A stretch of DNA of 64,000 bases from Marasmius tenuissimus (lineage: Eukaryota > Basidiomycota > Agaricomycetes > Agaricales > Marasmiaceae): positions 248,001 through 312,000 of the forward strand of contig JAQOTA010000023.1 in assembly GCA_029532415.1 (NCBI GenBank), written 5' to 3'. Positions 35,228 through 47,259 of the stretch are shown here, piece by piece. The first letter of the stretch is position 1, and every line of letters begins with the position of its first letter. The position numbers were made by a program, and so were the translations under genes. Below the pieces are notes generated by a model that saw only the letters and a list, made by a program, of their open reading frames with translations, ran no database searches and had not been told where the DNA came from.

Positions 35228-38200
35228 ATGGCCTCTCCATTGGCCACGCAATTTTTACCAGCGTTCTACTCGTGTATAAATATTCAAACCATCCTCAACT
35301 CTCCATCATCAAAGTGCTTTCAATGGACACCCGACGGTCAGGGATGCTTTGTGACAAAGTCCGCAGTGTATATTATCGTGCGTATCGCGTTATTTTGGCT
35401 CTGAAATATAGCTGAAGGTCGCCTAGACACCAGAGCCGGGAATAAATCACGACTCATATGCAGTCCTTCCTTCGATCCTCCAAGCCGCGACGCTCTCCAA
35501 CGACAAACAACATGAAAATGGAACGGAATCGATGGCTCAGGCGACACTGAATTGGTTCAGGACGATGATCCAGTACGACTTGAAGGCTTCTGATGTATGT
35601 CGGTGGCCTGATTTCTCGCAAGGTGTGTAGCCATCGGAACGGCGGCGAATCCGTGCTTGACCTTTCGCATTAGAGTTCTCCGCAGTGTCGTTAGGCTCAA
35701 TCGATCCTTCGATATGGTCTGTTACCTTCTCCCCAAGTGATGTCGCGCCAAATGCTGGGTGAGCATGAGTATATCGTGTTGCGTTCGTGTCTATTAACCC
35801 ACGCACCAGATGCATTATGGCTATCCTGACCGCTAATATGGATCTATCGTTGTGGAGGGCTACTAAAAACGCGTTGAAAGGAGAATGGACCAAGGTGTGT
35901 CTGGCTTGCAGAATGTGAATTGTGCGTCCTTGTTCTGACTGACGCACAAGACAGATCCTAGATATCCCACCTATCCTGCTCGAAACGTTTGACTCAAGCC
36001 CCACGTCGCTCCATCAAACTCTGTCCTCGCAAGTAGTGTGTAAGATATGCTTGTCTTGTGCAAGGTACCTTTCTGAGCTCGAAGAACCGTCCAGCCGTCG
36101 AATGGACCCAACAAGCCGACTTCGGAATTCAGCCCACCCCCAGAATTGATGGCTCTCTGCTTATATGCGGTAGCCGTGCAGGAATGCTGATATTCTTAAG
36201 GTTTACTCGAGATTCAAAATCCATGTATATCGACTGACCCGCAACCCTCCAGATTCAACACTACAGAATCCACCGTGGAGGTAATCGACACTCTCCACCT
36301 TTCGAAAGAGTGGATCACCTATGTTTCCGCGACTGCTTGGACTATTATTGAATCAGGAGTTTGTAAGTCCTCGTCGTCCCCTGGCTTGGTCTTCCTATTC
36401 ACTTCACGATGTTCCTTAGGTAGAGCGACAGTTGCATACACCACTTCGCTCGGGAACATTGGTGTCGTGGACGTCACTCAAACACTTTCACAACCGAACG
36501 AAGGACAATTACCCGGTATCCTGTGTTCGTTCAAGCACCCCGAAAACAGCATTGTCGCGGAGAAGGCGGTGGGCGTAACAGCTCTGAAATGGTCAGAGGT
36601 GCCTAACCGTAGCGTAAGTTTGCATGGGTTCTCACCACGCCAAATCTCTAACGTTCATCATGTGGTAGCCTATCCTTGCATACACAACGCCCGGTCTTCT
36701 GCGTCTGTGGTCCTCCTCGTCACCGACGGAAACTTCGTGGTCTGGTACTCTTACCTTCGTCCTCAAAACACCTCGCATTCATGTTGCATCGTCTTCCATG
36801 CACCCCGCAGTGGGCCTCGAGTATCTCTCTTTCGACGATACGTTAATTGTATGCCTTTTGGGCGGGTCCTTCCATGTCGTGAAAGCGTTATCGACCGCTC
36901 CCACTCTAGGCGAGGTGTCAGGAGAGGAGATGACACGCAGTGCCAGAAGAATATTCGAGAGGATTGAGTATCTGTATCAGGTGCGAACTGGACCCATAGG
37001 CGAGGAGAAAAGGGAGAAAGACAGAGATGATAAAGAGAAGAAAGATGTGAGGATGACGAAGGCAGACGCCAATACGACGTGTGCTATGAGCTCTTACGAT
37101 GGAGCTGGCGTCATGGTTTGGATACATGAGTATGTTGCATCCTCCCATATTCAAAACTCTGCGCTGACTAGCGACCGATCTACAGGCCTACGAGACCCGC
37201 TGACTTTAGCTACAAACACGATGCTAAGCACAACAGCATGCTCGTTGTTGCGCGACTCCGAGAAGGGTTTACCGACGACGAGTACCTGAGACTGTTGACA
37301 AGCAAGGTATCAACATGCAAAACAGGTATTACCATGCTCAAGAACTTATTCTATTAGTTTACTCACGTTCCATCGCCAGCCAGTGGTTTTGCTCCTCTCC
37401 ATATCCTCCGACCTATTCTTTTCCATATGCGCTCGAGAGCTCTCCTTGACCGCCTTCATACGGAGTTCATCCGGATTTTTGGCATCCAGGATTCTGACTC
37501 GACCATCATGTCCGACAATATCGATCTCACGGCGTGGACATCTCAAGAGATCTCGTCTCGGTCCTTAGACGCCAGAAGAGAGTTCCGAAGAAGCCTTACT
37601 ATGCATCTCTTTGGATGGGATCCATTGATGTCACTGAGGATGAGGCTCTCTCTCGCTGACTATGGATGGGTGAGTAGCCCCTCCGGTTCGGCCACCATGT
37701 GACTAAACACTTTCGCATTATAGAAATTGAGCGAAGATCCTCAGAAGAGGTTGGAGTACGGCAATGTTGCAGGGATCTTATTGACAGCTATATGTCATCG
37801 TAACCTAAGGACGATGCTCAAGCATTTGTCCGCCGTGGCATCAGCTTTCACAAGTATGTGTCTCCTAGGTCTGTTCCCTGTGTCGATTGGTAACGCTTCA
37901 AAAAACCAGTCGACGATGTGCCGTTTGTGTTGAGGATGGTAGTTCAATCTCTTCTGCCGGGGGCGCCACCTGAACTATCAGCGGAAGGAGAGAACCTTTC
38001 CACGGTCGTGCATGCGATGTTCGATGACCAAGCCACAGGAGGGCTAAACGAACTGTGCCCTGCTTGTCATGTACAGGTGCCGTTGGAGAACATCGTGAAC
38101 GCTAAATGTTCGAATGGACATGTGTGGTGTGAGTCTATTTATTCTCTCGGACAGCGACCAGTCAGCTAATTCAAAGGGTAGCCCGGTGCTCCATCACCAC

Positions 38201-38382
38201 GTTTATTCTATCGACACCGGACGTTAGGACGTGTATTGGATGCACGCGTAAAGCGTTCTCACCATTGTGCATGCATAAGACGGCTGTGAAAATGGAATTG
38301 AGGGGTTGGTTTGTGGAGGAGTTGTTGGAAGCCGTACAGCGATGTCTGTTTTGTGGAAATGCCTTTGTGAGTGTTCTATAAC
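35228..38382 (+). CDS. TFIIIC subunit with zf-TFIIIC domain (Sfc9/GTF3C4-like)
   Basis: The start at 35228 reads MASPLATQFLPAFYSCINI. At least ten exons encode an N-terminal beta-propeller-like half (CFQWTPDGQGCFVTKSAVY, IWSVTFSPSDVAPNAG, DGSLLICGSRAGMLIFL, AVGLEYLSFDDTLIVCLLGG). The end carries the zinc-binding domain: LCPACHVQVPLEN, AKCSNGHVW, RCSITTFILSTPDVRTCIGC, then QRCLFCGNAFVSVL and the stop at 38380-38382. TFIIIC binds the internal promoters of tRNA genes and recruits TFIIIB for RNA polymerase III. The CPxC, CxNGHxW, CxxC and CxFCG ligands are all present. About 840 residues. A GTGAGT just before the stop could be read as a donor, but family proteins end at this point. Confidence 0.85.
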
Positions 38383-40140
38383 CGGGGTGGTAGCTGCGAA
38401 ATCCAAATATAGAGAACGAGCCGTTTGGTTCCCTTTGCTTATTGCTTTCCAACCACATGAATGAGAAAGTACATGGATTATGTTTCTTTCGCCGTGTCCG
38501 AGCTCCGAACACGGGTTTCAGAAGATTTGAGGGCGTGGAGGGCGGGTAGAATTTTCGTAGGGCAAACTTTGTGGGCTCGTGTGGGCGACCAACACGAGTT
38601 CGCGATACCGGATGGCCAACCGTTCGGATAGACCTGAAGCATGTCCCTAACTGACGATGACAAGCATGTACATGCTCGCCACAGTCAGACTCAGTCAGGT
38701 CGGTCACAGGTATATCGTTCGGACTACATCACTCGGGAAGTGCCGCTTGCAGCGGCGGCACACCTTGCTTGTCTTGGAGATTCGTACAATCACTGTTGTA
38801 ATCTGTGAGAGTTGAACGTTAGACATCAGAGCTAATCACAGAGCCAGAGGATATGAACGGTTCAAACGTTGCCGTTGTCGAGTCGGAGCAGTTGGGCGTG
38901 AAAGCGAAGGTAGGATAAGCTATTATGGAGACAAAGATCCATTGAAACTTCTGCGTAGTGGATACAAGTGGTAAGTTTACACAGAAACTGTGATAACTCC
39001 GTCAGAGAAATGATGTAGTATTGGGCCATTGGCCGCCGCTGGCACGTACCCGGTTGAAACCCGGTATTGAGCACACCAATCTATCCAAAAATTTCTGGAT
39101 GGGGCAGGCAAGAGGTGCTCATGAGCCTTGATTTGAGCCGCAAATGCGAGGGGACACTGAAGCTGAAGTCTGGACTCGGTCTGGACTCCGAAGGGAATCC
39201 GAAGTTGCAAGGTAATTCTGACGAGGGTATTCCGGGCCGGAAAGTAGTTCCGTCGGATCACTTGTTTGGTTGTGTGTACGATGTAAGTCCCGACGGGTGA
39301 ATTATCACATACGAAGGACCTTGACAAGCAAGGTGATCATGTCACCATATATATAAATGTTCTTGACAACGACAATCACTGCGTGTTTATCCGCCCACAG
39401 AATCATACTGCGAATATTTCAATCAAGACTTTAAGCTTTCAAGCTTCGATCGTATAGAACTCAGTCGACTATCGAATACCGCCGTTTGGGAGCAACGGGA
39501 CTCAAAACTTTCGTTCCCGTTGTGGGGATTCTGCTCAATGCCAGGACGATTTCGAAGCCTACACTAACTGCTCCCTTCTTCACGGCTGGGAGCGACCATG
39601 AACTGACCTTTCCACAGGTTCCACAGTCCTTGAACAGCAATAGGGCGCTTCCTTTCTCTTTACCATCGTCAACTCGCTCCTGATTTTGCTTGCCTCAAAG
39701 TCCGAGTCGGAGTCATCTGGGAGTCACCACCTCCCTGACAACCGCCATGAGATCATCAGGATCTAATCTCAATCAGGGTGTCATACTCGGCTATCAGCCC
39801 CCGCTATCCCCGCGACGCGTCTCCTGACTTCCATCTCCATCGACGCGTCGTTTCCGCTTTCCTCTGCTATCCTCATCTTTCAATTGGGCTAGCACTCACA
39901 GAAGCTTCGGTACTATGTGGGACATGGCCCGTGCGCTCGATTCTTCGCCCAAACACCAACAAACAACGTTTTGGGTATATTAACCTGCCCTCGAGCTAAA
40001 GGGGCCTCTTTGCAGCTCTGGTTTAAACCTTGTTGCCGTACATTAGTACACCCTAGCATACCTGTAGCCTCACAGCTATATACTTGCGCTTTACCTACAC
40101 CTACCTACACCTACGATAAACCTACGTACAGCTAGTCAGT
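38383..40140. other. Intergenic, 1.76 kb, no gene seen
   Basis: Frames on both strands are short and unlike proteins. Near 40080-40130 is a small imperfect run of cctacacctac units immediately before the acidic-protein gene. A segment at 39596-39622 (acctttccacaggttccaca, then gtcc) resembles one at 41240-41270. Confidence 0.4.
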
Positions 40141-41054
40141 ATGCTTAGTGCTACAGTTAGCTTTAGTGTATTGGGCAGTGGAGGATGGGGGGGAGTGGGG
40201 TCGTTAGCGGCGTTGGGAGAGGTCGAGGAGGGGTTGTTGTTGGGCGATTTTTTGTCGAACGGTGCTGACGCTTTCACAGGTTGCTCGGACAATGGCGACA
40301 AGGACGTCCAGCTTGACGTCCCGATGCTCGTTCTCACTACCCCAGACGAGGACGGCGCAGTGGTGAGCTCGCCTTTGTCGTCTCTGCAACCCCCCGTAAA
40401 CTGACCAACTCGCTCTTGTTGCAGGCCTACGACCTTTTACAATCCCACGACGAGGAGACCGATTACGACAGCGAAAGCGAGTACGACGAGGACGACGAGG
40501 ACAACATCGACGTGGACGACATTATCGACTGCTACCTGGGCGAGGAGGAGGAGGATGTCTCAGCCGCAGGACTCTGCGATGGGGTATGTCTCACATCCTG
40601 CATTCCACTTCGATCTGCTAACCCTTTGCCCTAGTACGATGAAGATGCCGACTCTGACGAAGGACCTATTCTGGGTAGCAAGTGGCGTGCGATCTTTGGC
40701 GACCTCGACTCTGGCGACGACCTCAAGACCGGCAACCTCGACAAGGATCTCAAGAACGACAACGACAACCTCAAGAGCAACCTAGGCAACTTCTTCAACT
40801 ACCGACTGGACGACTACGCAAGGATGTACGACTCCGACGGCGACTCCGACTCCGACGAAGGACCTATCCTCGGCTTCAAATGGCGGGCGACCTTTGGCGA
40901 CCTCGACTCTGGCGACAACCTCCACGGCAACTTCGACTATCGATTGGACGACTACGCCGAAATGTACGACTCCGACTCCGACGACTCCGACGAGCTGGAC
41001 GACACTCCTATTCTCTCCGACGCATGGAGAAAGGCCTTTGCGCTCGACGATTAG
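40141..41054 (+). CDS. Orphan acidic repeat protein, 266 aa
   Basis: Three exons join in phase: 40141-40362, 40425-40583 and 40635-41054. The first exon is hydrophobic and Gly-rich (MLSATVSFSVLGSGGWGGVG). The second is strongly acidic (DSESEYDEDDEDNIDVDD). The third contains an imperfect repeat: SDEGPILGSKWRAIFGDLDS, then NYRLDDYARMYDSDGDSDSD, again SDEGPILGFKWRATFGDLDS, then DYRLDDYAEMYDSDSDDSDE, and a last partial unit (DTPILSDAWRKAFALDD). Each unit has a PIL-x(3)-W-R-x-x-F core between Asp/Ser-rich arms. I recognise no family. Consistent splicing and the repeat argue that it is a real gene; it may be an orphan made by internal duplication in this accessory region. Confidence 0.6.
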
Positions 41055-41817
41055 GTTTGTGGCTATGACTGCTTCTCGATGTTTCTACTCTTCTGACGTG
41101 TTTGTTTTTCACTCAGGACGGCTTTAGTACATCGGTGAGTACGCCGATGATTTTCTCTAAGGGTCTGTTCTTGCATGCTTGCTGGGTCATGGCTGGTCTG
41201 CGGCCTGGCAAGCATGAGGGAACATTCTCTTCTGTTGTGGGCAGACCTTTTCATAGGTTCTACAGTCCCAGGAGAACAGCGGCAGGGTAAGCACACTCTC
41301 TCCTTCCTCGAGTATGAATAAGTGACTGAAATATTCTCGAACAAGGTGCCCTAGAGGAACGGCCACCGCCAGACTTATGGGAACAGTCTGGCGGTGGCCG
41401 GCGGGCGAGCTCACAGGTAAGCTCATTCCTTTTCTTCGGCTCCTTCAACGTAGAAGCTGACTACCCTACACGATTATTGTTCTCTGTAGAACCGGCTCCC
41501 CGAATGGTCCACTCATCGAAGGTCGAGGTAAAGTCGAGAACTTTTGAGGTATGAATTAGTGTTAACATGATTTTCTAGAATCACGTCGGGGGGAGGGGAA
41601 GGGGGCGCGGGTGGCGAGAGTTGGCATTGAATACTCATCGATTCTCATCGACATCTTTAGGGTATTGCTATATCACAACTCATACATCTAAAAAAACTAC
41701 TCTATGAATTCACGTCAATCTACTTAGAACGATATACACCAATTTTTACGACGTCGCCTTGATTCGGACGATAGCTGACGCTGATTTATGCTAATTCGCA
41801 CGAATACTTGAAAATTG
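41055..41817. other. Intergenic, with a strong hairpin
   Basis: There is no convincing gene. It contains the hairpin at 41361-41399 and a Gly/purine-rich run near 41587-41610. Part of it may be the 3' UTR of the acidic-protein gene. Confidence 0.4.
41361..41399. repeat. 14-bp perfect hairpin with 11-base loop
   Basis: The arms ggccaccgccagac (41361-41374) and gtctggcggtggcc (41386-41399) are exact complements around the loop ttatgggaaca. The stem is GC-rich and would be very stable as RNA or extruded DNA. There is no poly-T tail as in bacterial terminators, and the host is a eukaryote. Confidence 0.85.
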
Positions 41818-42168
41818 CCAGGGGGCATCAACGAGACTGTGCACACGAGGGTCCGGGAGAGATGGCTATGGAGCAGGGAGTCGGGCAAGAGGCTGACAGA
41901 TGGATATGGACCATCTAAATACGGACCCAGCCGAATGGGCTCCCGAATTCTCGAATGGGTTTCAACCAAAGGAACGTACCGACGGAAAATTAGAGTGAGA
42001 AGGACAAAGAGGCCGTGGCGACTCAAGAGGCCCCCTTCCCAGAACAGAACACTCTGACCGATGATCTGAGGTCGATAATGACCAACGTCAGTTTCGAGAG
42101 CTTGCTGCGCTATGCTCCCCATTGACCCAGAACCTGGAAAGACGACCTCATAATAGCTGGGATCCCGT
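41818..42168 (+). pseudogene. Broken 3' fragment of a DUF2235 gene
   Basis: The sequence reads INETVHTRVRERWLWSRESG, then KRLTDGYGPSKYGP, matching the C-terminal part of the intact DUF2235 protein (NETIHASVRERWLMSRQPG, then KGLTDGFGPSKNGP). After that the frame is broken by indels, but similarity continues in other frames (SNGFQPKERTDGK, then SFESLLRYA-like DNA) past the old stop into the 3' flank (agctgggatcccgtg versus agttggggtcctgtg). Only the last quarter of the gene is present; there is no start or catalytic region. It arose by partial duplication of this or a sister gene and is decaying. Confidence 0.85.
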
Positions 42169-42266
42169 GTCGCTGATCTTCATCATCTAAATATGGCAGT
42201 GGCCAGTAGTGATTAGAGACCTGAGATATCAGCAGTAACTAGATACAAGTCGAGGAGCAACATCCA

Positions 42267-44774
42267 TTATTTCCTAATGGCTTGGATGAGCCGCACCAAT
42301 CCCTGAAGCTTTCCTCGCCATCCGTCCGCGTATAGGAAACGGACGAGGCCAGTCGTGAATTCACTGGGCGAAGTAGTCAAATTTTGCCCACCTTTGCACT
42401 AAGAGAGAGAGGGATAAAACTTACTGGCTGATGTTGAGCGAGCGAATAGGGTAGTCGAGGACTTTGGGTATACCAGTTTGCACGAAAGATGGCCATCTGT
42501 CGGTAACGATCACCTTCGGGTTGGTGAGTCCTCTCAGTCCCTCAGGTCCACCTGAAAATGGCGGAGGTTGGTTGCATTAGACAGACTTCGAGGCAGCAGG
42601 GCTCACCAAAGCGACCATAACCGCTGGCCTTCGTGCCACCGAAAGGCAAATCTTGACTGTAGTGATAATGATAAGCATCGGAAATCCGCCCGTGAGCGAC
42701 ACACACTTACTTGAGCTGGAGGGTCCTCATAAGTAACGTGAAGATGAGCAGAGAAACACGATATAACTCACATAGAAGACAGCAAAATCATTTATAGAAA
42801 CCATTCCGCAGTCCAAGTCCTTCGCGACTTGAATGCATTGTTCTTGGTCCGGTCCAAAAACGCTCGCACCGAGTGCATATCGAGTACCATTTGCAATCTC
42901 GATTGCTTCGTCGATGTCCTCATAGGGTATAACTAGCGCGATGGGTGCGAACACTTGTATGCGATGTCAGTCCGACTGTACTTGAGGTAGTATTCTCAGA
43001 AGCGCACCTTCATGCTGAGTGATTGCCGGACGTCCCTCATTAATTCCGTTCGTGATACCAATCAAAGTGGGTTTGAAGTAGAAACCAGTGTCGTGATAAA
43101 CATGCTTATAGGCCCCACCACCAACAATAGTTGCACCGTCGTCTTCAGCCTCTCTAATGAAACCCTCAAGACCGTCGAACCTGTCAGCCGAGATCATCGC
43201 ACCAACATCCACCGGCGAAAGGTAACCTTCAGCGGTGGTCGACATGACGGATCCACATCTCAGCTTGTCGATACGCTCTTTGAGCATGTCGAACAGGGCG
43301 TCATATTGACTGCGATGAACGATGAGTCGCTCAATTCCGATACAATTTTGACCCGCATTCTGACTAGAAGGTTTATGAGGGGCAAGTCTCGAATGAGGGC
43401 ATCGAGGGACTTACAAGATACCACGCATCCACATGCTGATCCACTTCTCAAGTTCGGTGTTTGGCAAAATAACAGCGGGGTCCTTCCCACCGAGTTCTAG
43501 AGTTACCGGTGTGAGGTGTTCCGTGGCAGCGATGGCGATCTGCAGACGTGTTAATCTTGCGGTCAAAAATAGACGAATAGCACACACCTTGCGTCCGACG
43601 TGCTCAGAACCAATGAATGTAATGTGTTTGATGAGAGGCGACCTAGTGAGGGCGTCTGCATCCTCAGGATAACAGCACACAAGCTACAAGGACGTGAACA
43701 CTTCAGCGCTGTAGACCAATCACGCACTCCGCTGGACTCGCCTGAACCAGCTCTGGATCGTGTCCACACGTCATAAGACAGTCTTTGATCACGTTCACAA
43801 ACCAGCCTGACGACCAAATAACTTGTTCAGAACATTTGAGGACGATCCCGTTGCCGGAGAAGATTGCAGCCAAAATAGGAGACCAGGCATTGTGAAGGGC
43901 TGCGATAGACCATAGATCAGAACGTATTTCGCGCCAGAATGAAGGGAGGACAAACGATAGTTCCAAGAAACAAGGGCAGCAACTACGCCGAGAGGTTCGT
44001 AATGGACATAGGCGTCTTTGTAGGCCAAGATCATATTGCGTGACCTCCTGTCTGGACGTAAAACGCGTTCGCCGTGTTCCATGAGCCACTCCATCTTTGA
44101 GCACGTAGTGAGAATCTCCCCGAGTGCCGCATCAATAACTAGCAAGTATCAACTCGTGAGTTATGGAAGAACGGACAAATCCAGTCGCTACTCACGCGTC
44201 TTGCCAGTGTCTCGACAAGCGACCCTTGCGCAGAGCTCCTGGTTTTCCACCAACCACTTCTGCAAACTCCTTATTACACGTCTACGTTGTACCCAGTTTG
44301 TATGTTTCCACTCCTTTTGTGCTTCTGTGGCTTTCAGAATTTTAGCCTGGATTTCGGATGCATTGTCGGCAAGAGTAGTTGCAATGTGAAGTCCGTTGCT
44401 TGGGTCAAAGCTGGTGATGTAGCGTCTTCCCTGTGACGGTGGTACCAAGAGGAGGTCGGGTTCGGTGAGATGTGATTCAAGATTTGGGTGTGATAGCTTT
44501 TTTGAGGTCCACTTAGCATCAGCTTCCTGTAGAAGAAATCAGCTATATGAAGCTAGGAGAAAGCATGCGAAGTATTGCTCACTACTGGTGCTCTGAAGTG
44601 GAAGGGAATGGCAGTATTCTTCATCCTTCTCTCTCGTTGGATCACAAGCCAGATTCCGACAGCGAAGAACGCTGTGAGGACGTAGAGAACATCAATTCCT
44701 TCATCATCTGGGTTCGGTTTCGAGAGACCAAGAGATATCAGAGGGTGGACGAGAAAATGGAGGAGCCCATCCAT
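42267..44774 (-). CDS. Msc7-type aldehyde dehydrogenase with N-terminal membrane anchor
   Basis: The start at 44774 reads MDGLLHFLVHPLISLGLS, followed by one membrane helix (IDVLYVLTAFFAVGIWLVIQ). The dehydrogenase follows: ACRDTGKT, PLGVVAALVSWNYPFHNAW, FSGNGIVLKCSEQVIWSS, ITFIGSEHVGRK, the catalytic Glu in VTLELGGKDPAVIL, and the catalytic Cys in NAGQNCIGIERLIV. Then come FAPIALVIPYEDIDEAIE and PFGGTKASGYGRFGGPEGLR. The C-terminus FLYADGWRGKLQGLVRLIQA ends at 42267. About ten introns and 640 residues. This is the layout of yeast Msc7, an ER-associated aldehyde dehydrogenase of unknown substrate. All key residues are present. Confidence 0.9.
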
Positions 44775-45198
44775 AGTGGACGAAGGTGTCGTACGACAAG
44801 AAGCTGGAAAAAATGTTCAACTTACACGCGAACAACTTCAAGCGCGTCAATCACGTGGTACTTAGCTGAGCGTCTAAGGACACAGATAGGCGCCCACATT
44901 CAAAATTTTACTGACGGTCGGACCTGGGTCAGAGTTGCAGTCTATGCAATGATTTCTCGTTGTATAGTGTATGGGTATACGCAGTTTACATGAATGTCTT
45001 CGTCGCCGAGATGTGCATTACTATAATTAGCTTTACGGGAAAGACAGTGAATGGGAGGGCAAACGACAAAAGAGAATACGTGAAAATGCCATGAGAGAAA
45101 AAAATGCGTCCAAACAGTATTATTCAGTGTGAATAAGAGAGTGATAGAGGAATCAGACATGCAGGAGATGCGAGAAACGAATGTGGGAGTTTCCCCTA
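44775..45198. other. Intergenic, no gene seen
   Basis: Between the start of the Msc7-type gene and the end of the Knr4 gene, both on the minus strand. It holds the upstream region of the former; nothing else was recognised. Confidence 0.45.
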
Positions 45199-47259
45199 CT
45201 ATGTCGATTCTGGTTTAGCAGAGGTGGCATCCTTCAAGCTACTCACAGAGTCTTTTTTACGTCCGAGCTGCCCCAACTTTTTCAAACCAGCCAGTCCACT
45301 TTTGGTCTTCTTGTGCTTCTTCGCCTCTTTGCCAGGTGCTGCAGTCTCCGACGTGACTGAATTGATCGATTGTGTGTCGGTATCCTTCGCTGTTTCAACC
45401 GTCGAGGGCTCTTCCGTCGGGTTCTCGGTATCATCTTCTGCTGTTTCAGATACAGCGCCTGATGATCCTCCTCCTCCAACTAATCGAATGGTGAGATCGG
45501 GATCGATTTCGTCCCGGACCTTGTCACTGTCCGAGGCAGGGGTCGTTTCTGATAATTGGGATTCGATAGGCGGGAGGCTAGAGGTAGCTTGGGTGATAGG
45601 CGTTGTCTCTGCGAGGGGTTCCGAGTCCACGAGTAGATCTTCCTGTACCGGGCTTTGAGCAGAGGATGTGGTTTGCCGGACCGTCGAAGTTGGTGACGTG
45701 GGGCTTCGCAACTGGGACTGGGTAGCTTCCCTAGCTTTTCTTCCGGCTTCAATATCTTCGTCGAAGGAGTGGGTGGAATCGGGAGGCGACGGTAGACCAC
45801 CAATTTCACGTGGTGTCGGAAGTTCGACTGGGAGAGGCACGGGAGGTTTCGTGATAGATATAGTGGGCAGCTTAGGAGGCGACTTTCGCGACTCGGATGA
45901 TGCTTCCTGTGATTCGTCCTGGTTGCCCTTAGATGACGAGGGTTCGTCGGCGCCAGAAACGTCAGCCAAGACTGGAATGGCCACTTCTGCAGCCGCTTGA
46001 TTGATGTCCAAAGAGTTTATGTCAATCCGTTCCTGAGAGACATGACGGTGTTCAGACTTGCTCAAGTGGTGGCGGGGAAGTAGCGCATACCTTTTCTTTG
46101 TCGTTTGGTACCTTCTCTGATATAACGCCGCTCTCGTACCATTTCCGGACACTACGATCCGCCCAAGCCTCCATCACGCTCCAACCCTTGTACTCGCCAG
46201 TGAGGCGGAGGCTGACGGTGGCGTCGCCTCCACCGTCGCCTTGACCCCGACCCGTACCATCGTAGAAATAACTCTCGTAACCAATTTCGTCTTCACTATC
46301 ATCTCCCGAGTCGTTACCACTGCCGAGTTCGAAGCCATCTCCATTTTCTAGGTCATCTACAAAGTTGGCCAGCCATTTCGCCCATCCAGCAGCACCGTCG
46401 CCGTTATAGAGCACGACTTTGGTGTCGAAGTCCCTTCCGAATACAATGACCTGGCCTGGTACTCCCCCTTCCCCTGGATTGATATCCACCCCAACATAAT
46501 TGCCGGCCTTGTCGGCTATGAGCGGTATCCAACCACGTTGAGAGTAATCCTTGCGAATCCAGCCCGGCGGTATTGAGTCCATGTGCTGACGAAGTTGAAG
46601 GTTTGCACCGGTGGAAGGATCTTCGTCAACTTCCCTCCAGAATCGCCATTCTTCCAAGACCTCCTCTAACGGAAGAAGGGTGAGACCGAAAAACAACCCT
46701 TCTGCGCAGCCAGCTGCAGACTCTGCTTCCTGTCCATCTACAACGAGATACGACTCTCGGACCACAGCGGGAAGGGGGAAACCGAATTGCAACTCTATCT
46801 GGGCAAGGTCTTGGGGCAGGATACCGTAATTTAGGGTATCTCCAAGTTCTGGGTATTCACGACTGAGCCAAAGTTTTAACTTGTTCCACGTTGTTTCGAG
46901 AGGAGGGTACGGCGACGAGGGCGACATTGGGGTGTGAAGACTATCATGATGCATTGGCAAAAGGGTGTTAGAGCGCGAAGCTGAGCCTGACCTGGCCATG
47001 CGTAACGAAGATGCGTGAGTACGTAGTCATTCGACATGGTTATCAGAACGTACGAAGTGGGTAGATAGCCGTAAGAAACTGGACTTGCTGGAGGATAGGT
47101 GTAATTTGAAGTGCTGGGAGTGTCTGGGTTGTATGAATCGGGATGAGAGGCGAGAGTAGGTGAAGAAGTTGGGAGAGAAAAGGCCTCGTGAGTTGAGGAG
47201 ATTGCCTGTCCCTTTCTCTGTGACGAGCCAGTCGAAAAAAGAGAGGAAAGCCAGTTCAT
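45199..47259 (-). CDS. Knr4/Smi1-like cell-wall regulator
   Basis: Three exons. The first starts at 47259 (MNWLSSLFSTGSSQRKGQ) and ends at a GTACGT donor near 47054. The second begins SGSASRSNTLLPMHHDSLHT and contains the SMI1/KNR4 domain: TWNKLKLWLSREYPELGDTL, LPAVVRESYLVVDGQEAE, GLFFGLTLLPLEEVLEEW and KAGNYVGVDINPGEGGVPGQ. The third (ERIDINSLDINQAAAEVAI) is a long Ser/Thr/Pro-rich disordered tail ending SLKDATSAKPEST. In yeast, Knr4 coordinates cell-wall synthesis with the Slt2 MAP-kinase and calcineurin pathways, its folded core flanked by disordered arms, as seen here. About 645 residues. Confidence 0.92.

Noticed and set aside
35537..36004. 155-codon minus-strand frame
   Set aside because: It overlaps spliced exons of the TFIIIC subunit on the plus strand, whose protein sequence is family-like.
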